Shown here: positions 51,385 to 64,000 of the stretch, in pieces
Layout: the number at the start of each line of letters is the position of its first letter
Numbering within the stretch: position 1 is the stretch's first letter
Assembly: GCF_021347895.1 (NCBI RefSeq)
Contig: NC_067118.1
Span: 35,333,255-35,397,254 of the forward strand
DNA length: 64,000 nucleotides
Source: Acanthochromis polyacanthus
Lineage: Eukaryota > Chordata > Actinopteri > Pomacentridae
Reading direction: 5' to 3'
Notes under the pieces: generated by a model
What the model was told of the DNA's origin: nothing
What the model saw: only the letters and a program-made list of their open reading frames with translations
Databases searched by the model: none
Program-made: the position numbers and the translations under genes

Positions 51385-54300
51385 CTATCTTACTGGATCC
51401 CCAGTCAGAGGAGTCTGTGGAGACGTCCGATCAGGGGAAACCTCAAAGTGGTCTTCACTGAATTCATGTCCAGGACTGCTGTCTGGAAAGTCCCCATCCT
51501 GAGGTGGAGTGTGCTCTGGGGACAAGGCTGTGTCAACCTGCTGCTTCTTGATGTCCTGTGGGAGTTTCAGAAACCTGAAAGGAGCCAGAGAGGAGGCAGC
51601 GATGATGAACATTTGCATGTCGTCGTGTTGAGAACACAGAAAGTGAAAGAGAAGCACTGGAAAAAATGCCTACCTCAAAACAAGAAAAAAAACTTATTTC
51701 AAAGAACTTTTACCTTGAAATAAGTGGAAAAAAAAATCTGCCAATAGAACAAGTGAAAAATGGCTTGGTAAGATTTCTTGAAATAACATGTGATATATAG
51801 AATGTTGAGATCTTAAAATTAGCTGGAAAAACTTATTTTAAGCTCTATTTTACCAGGATTGTCAAGCTCAGGTGTCTTCGTCGTTTACGGCACCTAAAAG
51901 TATTGTTCCTTTGTCTGAAAAAAATCCAAAAATTCAGCAAAAAATTCCCCAAATTTATAAAAATTTGCAAACTTTTCAGGAAGAAAATTCCCGAAAAGTT
52001 TCCCTTAAAAATTTCGTTTTTTAAAAAAATCCCCAAATTTGGCAAGAAATAACAATTAAAAATATATATAAAGAATGTAAATATTTTCAAAAAATGAATA
52101 AAAATCTTCCAAAAAATCCTAAAAATATTTAAAGTGATTCCATATATTTCAGTAAAGCTTCTAATATTTTCTTTAAGAACACTCATAAAAAAAATCTACC
52201 AAAATCCAGCGGATTTTTTGTGAATGTAAGAAACATTTTTAACATTTCTTTTTTTTCCACCAAAAAATGTTCAAAGATTTCCCAAAAATGTTGAAATGTG
52301 AACATCAGAAGTTTCACTGTGAAAATATATATTTTTTCCCACATTTTCAAACTTTAAAACGAGTCAATTTGATCCGCAGGACAACACCAGGATTAAGCTT
52401 ATTTTTGAGTTTTCTTCTAAAATACAACTCAAAACAAGATAATTTCAAGATTGTTTGACTTAACAAGATATTTAAGATGCTTTGTCTTAAAACAAGTCCC
52501 TCTATCTTGCTGAAATGTCACTTGTTCAGGGAATTTATGTTAAATCGAGTGGGATGAGACATTTTGATTAAAAATAAGACAAACAGACTTGGTAAAATTT
52601 TGAGTTTTTGCAGTGAGAGGACAGAGACCTGAAGAGCAGCTTTTGCCCTCTCTCTTTTTTGATGATGTTGAGCTTGTAGTAGTGGCGCAAAGCTCGGGAC
52701 ATCTTCTCGTACGTCATGTTGTCTCGGTTCTGTAAAAAGAAATCACACGTCACCACGCTGCTTAGCTACCTGATTTGCTGATTTATGATGGGATATGATT
52801 CATGAACCAACCTTGTGGTTCCCCCAGAGACGTGCCAGTCCATTTGGGTCCACCACCCTGAACACCAGGCTCTCCGGGTCTTCCCATCGGATGTATTCTT
52901 GGTAACGGTCATCACACAGCAACTGATACACGTAGTCCCACAGGAGTCGGCACTCTGGTCACAGTTAGAATAGCATAACACACATGCTAATGCAAAGGAA
53001 ATTTAAAATGCAAATCAATCTCAAATCCACTGGTACAGTTTCTTTAAGCAATATTTTTGATTTAAGAATAAAATCACCCCATAACAACTGATTATTTGCA
53101 GATTAGAGCCAGCTTCTAGTTCACTGACTCAGGACTTTTGGTCTGTGTCGCTCTTTTGCGCACAAAAAAAAACAACAAAAACAAACGTCAAATGGAGGAC
53201 AGCTGAAACAAAATGTGAACAACGCACAAAGAGGTGCTGACACTTCTTTAAAGAAAAACAGAACCAGGGAGGACTTAAAATGATTTGCTACTAAATGGAC
53301 TTTGTTCATATATATGTTATGGATGAGTCTTAAGCATCAGTTTCATAACACATCAACCACCAGATCTATAATTGGCTGAAAACATATCAAAGGTTTGAGG
53401 TTTTGTACACTCTACTTTTAAAACAAATATGCATTTTTCTATATAAAGCCGTGAACAGAAGTTCATGTATACTTGCTGTTTAGTTTAACTGCACCACTTC
53501 TGTCAAGAGAGGTGGTCAAACATGCAATATAAGCATTTCTGTATGTATACTTTTGACCCTGCAGAATTTGTCATGTTTCTAGAAGACCAAAATGCATTTT
53601 TTTTGTGACAAAGATGCATGAGTTTCAGTGAAGAGCTATAGCCATGGCCATAAGTTTGGACACAAGTACCATGACGCTTGTGAATCTTAGAAAATACCAC
53701 AAAATTGTCACTTACAATACAGTACACAACTCCTGAGAACTATATTAAGTTTCATATTAAAAAAAAACATCAAAAGAGTTTGTTGTCATTTTGTTATTCT
53801 TACCAAATTCGGTTGTGAAAGTACTGCATTTTTTTTGTTATTTTCTTCTAATATTATGTTTTGGGAACAAAGTTGTTCCAATTGTTGGAATTTATTGATA
53901 ATATTATATCCCTTGTTGATTTGTTGACTAATTAAACTGGTGCTGTCAAAAAATATTAGTTATGTTCTGTAATAGACATCAAAACAGACATAGTAAGTCA
54001 TGCTGTGTCCAAACTTATGGCCATGGCTGTATAGGAGTCACTGGAAACTCACAACTGACTCTTTACAGGTGTAGGTAAAGTTATGTATCTGTATCTGTGT
54101 GTGTCTTCTCTGTAAATAATTGCTTTGTTTTTGAGTAAATAACAAAACTGTCCACAAATCAATGTAACAGTACCTGGGATGCGGCCGTTGGCTTTGTGCA
54201 GGGGACTCCTCGGTTTCTCTCGATTGGACAGGTTGAGAGGCTCCTGGATGACGCTCTCCGTTTGGGGAGGAGACTGAACTCGACTGTGAGGCACCGTAGA

Positions 54301-56892
54301 GACTGACCCGTCTGAGAGAGACAGAAAGATACAGAGAGAAGGACAGAAAATCAGACTATTGAATGACTTGATCTGTAAGGCACTTTATTTCTGCTAAAGT
54401 CATTTGTTATACCCACTATTGTGTGTGTCTGGAGCAGGGAAAGTGAAAAAGATGGGGCGAATTCTGAATGGCGACAAGAGTTCCGGCTGGCTGCTCACTG
54501 TGGCTACAACAGCTGCAGTGGTGAAATCGGGGGAAGCTGCGAGAGAGAAATATGAGGAAATGTGACATGCTAAACTGAAAGCAAAAGTGATTTTTACAGC
54601 AGCTTGGACATTATATATTAACAGCTTTATCAAAGGCTAAAGTGAAGTTGAACACAAAGAAGCCTTTTTACTACTAACACACAGGGCACAGAACAAAGTC
54701 ACCGTTCTGGACTCTGGAGTTGGTATCCAGGTAACCACAATCCTCTGGCACAAATCCTACTGCCGATAATGGAAAACACCGATTTTAAGGTAGAGACAAA
54801 CGAGGAATGTGTTTGTATTGTACTGGTGCTCAGTTTTATAGTTCTGGTACTACATTTAGTAGGGAAATCCTGTGTTGATAGATGGTAATATGTTATATGG
54901 GGTTGAACTTTTCACCAAACATAGCACACTCAAATTATGCTTTAAACAAGAAATCACAAACACTTGTCCTCGCATCTAAAGAGAAGTATAGTTATGGATT
55001 AAATCTTTTCAGGGTTGGGATTTCAAGTTTGGCTATGTCCTCGCAAGTACAGTAAAATAAACATTAGGAGAGAAAATTAATTCCTGCACTCTGTGTTTGT
55101 ACATGATAAGGAAGTAAGGAAGTCATCACACCCACAATCTAACAGGACAAACTAGTTTGATTTGACACCAAACTAATTCAAAAAATAGACTAAGCATCAA
55201 CACTGAAACATTGCTGCACTCTCTGTAGCACAACCTTGTGGATGCGCCAGACAACAATCTATATGTGTGTCCATGTGTCTACAGATTTCTGTAAATTCAG
55301 ATGGCTGCTGCCAAAGCTCTCAGACGAGGAGCTGAGCACATTACTCTCTTCAAGGCATTTGTAGAACAGATTTGAAAGTGTTGCTGCTGGTGTGTGGCCT
55401 TGGGTCAAAACACATTTCTAACGCGCTTGAAGAATATAAACCCAGCAGATCACTTAGAGCGTTATAAAGAGGAAGAGCCTCGGTTTTAAGGACAATAGAG
55501 AAAAGCTGCTTTTAGCTATTATTCTGCACACAGACTGAACTGCCAGAATGATGTTAAGAGTGCTCCAACATTTGACACTTTCAAACCAAAATTAAAAACT
55601 GTGCTCCTGTTTTTTAATTGATTTAGTTTCTCTTTTATTTTATCTCTTATTAAACAGAGCGGCTTGTTTTACTACACTATGACCCCATCCATCCATCTAT
55701 TATCTATACACTGCTTAATCCTCTTTAGGGATGTGGGAAGACTGGAGTCCATCCCAAATGACTTGGGGCGAAGGCAGGGGACACCCTGGACAGGTCTCCA
55801 GTCTGTCATACGGCTACATGTAGAGACAAACAAGCACGCTCACATTCACACCTACAGACAATTTAGAATAACTAATTAACCTCAGGGTTTTTTTGGACTG
55901 TGGGAAGAAGCCGGAGAAAACCCCCGCATGTACAAGGAGAACATGCAAACTCTATGCAGAAAGATCCGAGGTCCAGGCTGGGATGTGAACCGAAGATCTT
56001 CTAGCTACACTCTAACTCATATTTTATACCTTTTTATTCAACATTTTACTTCATTTTCCTTTTTATTACATCTTCAAAAGACATTCTGGTGCATTTATCT
56101 ACCTTAAATAAACAATTTGCATATGAAAAGCGCCACACAAATTAAAGTCTCTTGCTGTACCTCAAACTACAGCCAGTTTCCCTGCCTGTGCACACTAAAA
56201 ATGTTCAAAAATGTACGTTACTGACCTGCCGTGTCTTTAGCTGTGGGTGCATGTGGCTCTTGGACGGCGTGAGTGGGCATCTGGCTGCTGACTGGACCCT
56301 GAATGTGTGCAGCCTGGGGATCAGAGACGACACTCCTTCTCTGTTGCTTCACACACTGAAGGATCTCATACAGAACATCGCCTGCAGAAAAAAAAAATGT
56401 GCATATGATAAAACTGGCACAAAGCCAGCAGTCAGCCTGCTTCTTTTCTGCACACACGCTGATTTGCACCTGAGCTGGGGCAGCGGCGTCTGAAATCCTC
56501 CTTGGTGAGCAGGCACAAGGCTCTACCGTTCATCTCGAAGCGGCCCTTCTCCGGCCGGCGCAGTGAGTACTCCTTCTGGGCCCAGTGGAGCCAGTGGGCG
56601 ACGTCCTCCTTGTCCCACAGAGAGGGGTTTATTCCTAGAGAGCAGAGAATTTAGAATCAGACAGCATGTGTGACTAATGAGGTGGTGCTGCTGATGGAAT
56701 TGGCAGTGGAACTGAGAGGAGCGTTTGACTCACTCAGCCGTCCAGGGAGATGCCACAGCTCTTCTTGGGTGGAAGGACTGACCACAGGAGCCTGGTTAGG
56801 TGGGGAGAGAGGCATGCTGGGAGGGACTTTGATTTGACTTCCATGCATTGAGGATGGAGAACTGTTCGCTCTGGTTTCTTGCTACAGAACAT

Positions 56893-56970
<78 letters not shown>

Positions 56971-57182
56971 CAGTTTGTGGTCGAAATGTAAAGCAAAACC
57001 AAGTTCTCAAGAAAAAGGAAACTTCATCTGGTCATGACAGGAAGAAAAAATAAAGCTCTTAATTAATATAAATTATACATAATGCAGCTAGGATCCCTGT
57101 TTGCTTCAATCAGACTACAGATTGTGAACCAGTTTGCAACATGGCTTACCTTGACCAAAGGTGACCGGGAAACGCTCTCCAT
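51385..57182 (-). CDS. etv7: ETS transcriptional repressor ETV7 / TEL2 (ten exons)
   Basis: Coding exons in transcript order: 57182-57150, 56881-56734, 56634-56470, 56381-56226, 54756-54703, 54536-54417, 54311-54174, 52954-52812, 52729-52629, 51574-51385. All junctions are GT-AG in phase and give 415 residues. Exon 1 encodes 11 residues ending VK, spliced to QE, a sumoylation-type motif at the same place as ETV6 Lys11. The PNT (SAM-like, polymerizing) domain is at ~61-130 ([32 protein letters not shown]). A PLNLSNRE motif lies before the ETS domain at ~273-354 ([30 protein letters not shown]). KKE.GQKLLFRFLK favours ETV7 over ETV6. Exon lengths 165, 143 and 101 equal those I recall for ETV6. 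The 54-base exon 5 and 120-base exon 6 are less certain. It represses transcription in the nucleus; in mammals it is interferon-induced. Confidence 0.88.
51655..52615. mobile_element. MITE with CACTG...CAGTG ends, carrying a nested MITE
   Basis: The left end 'cactggaaaaaatgcc' and right end 'gagtttttgcagtg' with AACAAGAT/ATTTCAAG-type interior resemble an abundant fish MITE whose ends read CACTGCAAAAA. It is interrupted by the TTAA-type MITE at 51862-52396. I see no clean target duplication. It fills most of etv7 intron 9. Confidence 0.55.
51862..52396. mobile_element. TTAA-type MITE, copy 2, nested in etv7 intron 9
   Basis: The interior closely follows the copy at 43450-43929: 'tttacggcacc', 'ttgtctgaaaaaaatccaaa', 'aggaagaaaattcc', 'tttaagaacactca', 'aaactttaaaacgagtcaa'. 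It ends 'ggacaacaccaggattaa'. The left terminal repeat is degraded. Copy 2 is the more diverged at its ends. Confidence 0.72.
53639..54029. mobile_element. 391-bp TA-flanked MITE in etv7 intron 7
   Basis: The left end AGCCATGGCCATAAGTTTGG and right end CCAAACTTATGGCCATGGCT are perfect inverted repeats extending to 'gtgtcc/ggacac', with TA on each outer side. The interior is AT-rich and non-coding. Typical of a Tc1/mariner-type non-autonomous element. Confidence 0.8.
55680..56015 (+). repeat. Abundant teleost interspersed repeat in etv7 intron 4
   Basis: 'catccatccatctattatctata...', 'ggggacaccctggacaggtc', 'caatttagaataactaattaacc', 'tttggactgtgggaagaagc', 'ggagaacatgcaaactctatg' form a series that I recognise from very many fish introns and intergenic regions. 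The class is debated and I do not assign one. Confidence 0.65.
56894..56968. repeat. (CA)n microsatellite next to etv7 exon 2
   Basis: A perfect CA tract of 75 bases. On the etv7 strand it reads (TG)n and ends about 12 bases before the exon 2 acceptor AG (56883-56882). It therefore takes the place of the usual polypyrimidine tract. Confidence 0.96.
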
Positions 57183-57363
57183 GGAAATGTTTCTTTATCG
57201 GTCCGACTGCACACAGGAAAAAAAACAGATGATTTCCTCCTCAGCAGACACGCACTTTGTCCAGTAAATGAGCTAAACTTCAGCTCACACCTCAAAAAAC
57301 TCCATTCTAACTGGAAATCCAATGTAGAAGAAATAAACACTCTACTATTTTCACATTCGAGCC

Positions 57364-57390
57364 TTCCGGGAAATGAAAACGAAAGAAACC
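57364..57390 (-). promoter_or_regulatory. etv7: GAS and ISRE/IRF-like motifs upstream of etv7
   Basis: TTCCGGGAA at 57364-57372 is a perfect TTCN3GAA (STAT dimer, GAS) site. GAAAACGAAAGAAACC at 57375-57390 contains GAAANNGAAA, the IRF-binding core of an interferon-stimulated response element. They lie about 180-210 bases before the etv7 start codon. Mammalian ETV7 is a known interferon-stimulated gene. That these sites act in this fish is inference. Confidence 0.6.
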
Positions 57391-59500
57391 TAATCCTTGC
57401 GGTGGGGGTGTGCGCAAGACAGGCTGATTGGAGGAAGCGACATTTCCAAAAACATTACCCCGCGTTTGATTAGACTCTGATCCCGCTGTTTATTTATAGA
57501 AGCCTTGGATTAGAGGACATTTTGGATATTACGCACAGCGGATAACGGCCTGGAGTGATTTTTTTCGTACACTCTTCTGGCTTTGAAACTCTTGTAAAGA
57601 GATGAAAATGAAATAAATGTGCGCAAAGTGAGTGATCAGAAAGCGGGGGGAGTGTGAAGGAGTCAGTGACAGCACAGATCGCTGCAGCGCTTGCGCCGAT
57701 CAAATGAAACACTCCTCTTTCAGGAAGACTGGTCCAAAGAAACGACTGTGCGCAAGAGCAGGAGGACGTTCGACCACAACTGAAAGTAGGTAACGTGTTT
57801 TTCCAGGTCAGTAGCAAAAAAAATTACGCAGCCACACTGGTGAGAAATACAGTTGCAGTTCTAAATATCTAACCATAAAACACTGTTAATGGGGACACAG
57901 CTGTTTCGTGCTGAGTATACTGAGATTCAGTGTCCAGCTCTAGTGTTTATATATCCGACAGCCTTATAATTACAATAGTAATAACCTTCTGCAAGGTTTA
58001 TCTTGGTCAAACAGAAGATTAAACATACACTTAATGAAAAAAATCAATTTGTAAAAGCCTATTGTAAACCTATATGTCTTAGATGGACTTTTTATATCAT
58101 ATTTATGGAATATTATCTTTATTTTGCACTGCACTGGGGCTGGGAGAACAGCATCTAGTTTTTAAGTAGGTATAAACACAAGGAATACAATAAATGTATC
58201 TTGAATCTTGAAAGGCCACTGTTAAAAAAGGTTTCAGTTCATTTCAGTGTGCTTTATCGGCATGTTGATCAGGCTCACAATATTGCCTAATTATAAATAA
58301 ATAAAATAAAAAGAGGGTGTGAAAAGAGGATTTCATTTTATTTTTCCTGCTTAATAAATTGTGTTTTTAAATGATTTCATAATAACACATACTCTTTCAC
58401 ACAAGAGTCACGAATGTGCAAGTATGTTGAAAAATAACGTTTTGATAACATTTTTTTTTTCTGAGGTAAAAAAACGTAGGTGATGCTGACATGTATAAAG
58501 TCTTGCTGTGTAAAATAATCTTCCAGATCAGCAACACTTCTGACATGGTGTGTGTGGTCCACAGTAAATGTATTCCTGACAGTCACAATTCATCACAGGT
58601 TTCCATGAAATTCTATGAGAAATTTATGGAAGCTTGGGTTAGTAGTAAAAATATCATGACTTCTTAAAAGTATTAAAAATAACTTAAAGAATTTAATGGA
58701 ATGACATGTCTTTCGAGGAATGGCTGGAATATGAAATAACAAGTTTTCAGTACAAAGATATTGTAAGAAAATGACTTAATCGGCTCATTTTTGACCCATT
58801 TAGGAATCTAAGGGTTAAAAAAATTAATAAAAACACAATTTAATAAGTAGAAAAATTAAATGAATAATGATGATAATATGTTTGTATGGTAATTCTGTGA
58901 ACATGAGCAAAAATTAAGAAAAAAAAATTAAATTTGTGGGTTTTTTTTGTTTGTGTTTAAATGGCAACACATATGTCATATTCATTGATGTTTAAATTGT
59001 GTACCCCTCTGATAAACTTTGTGTCCCTCTCCCAAAAGAATCCGTTGCTTTTCACTGTCATCTGCTGAAGTTTGAGGTTAATGAACCAAATTGAAAAAAA
59101 ATTCCCATTTGATGTCTCTGTATTGGTCACATTTTAAGAGGAAGTTGATCTCCGCCTCCTCCCAACCTGTTGTGCAGTAACCTCTCACTCTTCCTTCTGT
59201 TGGTAGCCTCAACTTCTTGTGTCATTCTTTCTCTGTTGTTGAGATTACCGAGTTTCTATTTTGTTATTTTAAAAAGATTTTTTGCCAGTTTATATTCATG
59301 TTTTAGGGTCAGATAACAATAGATTTTGTTTTCAGTTTTGGTTTGATTTGTCCAAGGATCCAGATCAGCATCGTTTGTTAATGTAATAAGTTGTGATTGA
59401 AGAGCAGCAGTGACGTGAGGTTTCAATCAATATGGTCCCCATACTGACTGAACACTTGTAAAACATGAGGTTGTCCAGTGTTTAGTCAGCTATATAAAAT
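57391..59500. other. etv7 upstream region and intergenic spacer
   Basis: The first 400 bases (to about 57,790) are richer in CpG than the surroundings ('ccccgcg', 'gcgcttgcgccg') and likely belong to the etv7 promoter. The remaining AT-rich sequence up to the methyltransferase shows no gene and no recognisable element. Confidence 0.4.
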
Positions 59501-59533
59501 ACCTGTGTGGCTTTTCTATCATGTTATCTAGTA

Positions 59534-62940
<3,407 letters not shown>

Positions 62941-64000
62941 GATTGTGCGTAGTTTGCGCTACTCCTGTGATTGTGAGGTCTTTGATTGCATTGGGTGCCT
63001 TTTGAGGATAAACAAAGTGTGAATTATAATGATAAACAAATACACAATCAACACTTTTTATGTTGATATCTCTGACATTTGAGTCTCTATCAGCTGCACC
63101 AAGCTGCATCACTTAAATACCACACTGTTAAGAGCTGTGTGATATGGCTGAAACATCACAATTTTCAACAAGCATATTTTCTTTTCATTATCGATTGAAA
63201 ATATATACAAACTTGATATTCAAGCCATTGTTTGAGGTAATTCTGATGTACAATTATTAACCAAAAGGTTGCCAAATTTTCAGTTTAGTGTGAAACAAAA
63301 AAAACAAACGGTTGATGAGAAATTGTCTTCAGCTTACTTCAGTTCTTTGGAGAACAGAAGTTAGTAGAAAATAGTATTATCAGATCAGAATATGACAGTA
63401 AATATTTGTAAATGGTTCCACCATTGTTATATTTTGTTTAGCAAGTTGTAATTTACTGGAACATCTGCAGCAAAACTTATCTAATCCAGGTGAACCTTTT
63501 TGACTTTATTCATGTCCAAGTAAACTTTCGTGCCAATTTTGTTAATAGTCCTACAAATGGTATGATACATGTGCAACAAAAACACTGCAAAATGTTAAAA
63601 TATAAAAGAATAAAAATAATGAATTAAACTAGATAAATGGAGGTGTGTTGTGTGTTGTGTTAGTTGATTGGTTGGTTTACAAGTTGCAATGTCCCATATT
63701 TCTACAATTTTAAATGTCTCCAAAATAGGGCAAGCAACTATTTTCATTATTATATTAAGCTGATAATTATTTTCTTGGCTAAAACATTAGTTGTTTGGTC
63801 TCTAAAATGCCTGAAAATAGTGAAAAATGCTGATTAGTGTCTCCCAAATCTCAAGGTGACATTCTCAAATGTGTGTTTATTTTTAAAAACTTCCCACACT
63901 GATTAATTGACAGTGAATTCAATATTTAATTTGTTGAATAATCATTACAGGTTTTCACAATAAAACAAAGTACTAGTAACGATACTTCTGCTGTCAAGAC
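62941..64000. other. Downstream flank of the methyltransferase gene
   Basis: AT-rich sequence with no further exon. AATAAA occurs near 63,608 and 63,959, but none close to the stop codon, so the polyadenylation site is not placed. Confidence 0.4.

Noticed and set aside
51385..57182. Assignment of the ETS gene to etv6 or spdef
   Set aside because: The PNT and ETS sequences are of the ETV6/7 type, the post-helix-3 residues KKE.GQKLLFRFLK match ETV7, and pnpla1 is the known ETV7 neighbour.
59507..59533. Longer N-terminus of the methyltransferase from a GTG codon
   Set aside because: A GTG start is not expected in a vertebrate nuclear gene. The first in-frame ATG is at 59534.

Overview
This window is vertebrate DNA, almost certainly from a ray-finned (teleost) fish. 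It is AT-rich and mostly non-coding. Its coding genes are split by GT-AG introns, apart from two Shaker channels whose coding sequences each sit in one exon. It is full of repeats typical of fish genomes: Tc1-like elements, MITEs, LINE 3' tails and long (CA)n or pentanucleotide microsatellites. No bacterial, phage or CRISPR features are present.

Left part (1-26 kb, + strand): two voltage-gated potassium channels of the Kv1 family lie head to tail. kcna2 (129-1634) starts just inside the window, and kcna10 (23739-25484) follows about 22 kb downstream. Both proteins are complete from the tetramerization (T1) domain through S1-S6. The spacing sequence holds the presumed long kcna2 3' UTR, a CpG-rich patch near 13.3 kb that may be a promoter or non-coding exon, a LINE 3' end, and a CA-flanked repeat with telomere-like units. 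KCNA2 and KCNA10 are also neighbours in mammals.

Middle part (26-45 kb): no gene is recognisable. It holds decayed Tc1 transposons, a 1,026-bp terminal-inverted-repeat element with a perfect 58-bp-arm hairpin, and a TTAA-flanked MITE with a duplicated flank.

Right part (45-57.2 kb, - strand): two spliced genes were rebuilt by hand with consistent reading phase at every junction. pnpla1 (nine exons, 453 residues) is a patatin-like lipid acyltransferase/hydrolase with Ser54/Asp173. Its stop codon lies inside a perfect 26-copy CTTAT microsatellite. etv7 (ten exons, 415 residues) is a repressor of the TEL family with PNT and ETS domains. Just upstream of its first coding exon are a perfect GAS motif and an IRF/ISRE-like motif, which fits the interferon induction known for mammalian ETV7. 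PNPLA1 and ETV7 are also close neighbours in mammals (human 6p21).

Far right (59.5-63 kb, + strand): a three-exon, 210-residue class I SAM-dependent methyltransferase. Its first intron contains a nearly complete but inactivated Tc1-like transposon.

The genes do not form one pathway. They are two conserved vertebrate micro-synteny blocks plus an uncharacterised enzyme. I found no convincing evidence of a wholly new biological system. The most useful leads are the interferon-type promoter of etv7, the microsatellite-borne stop codon of pnpla1, the etv7 intron built almost entirely of nested MITEs, and the CpG-rich element between the channels.
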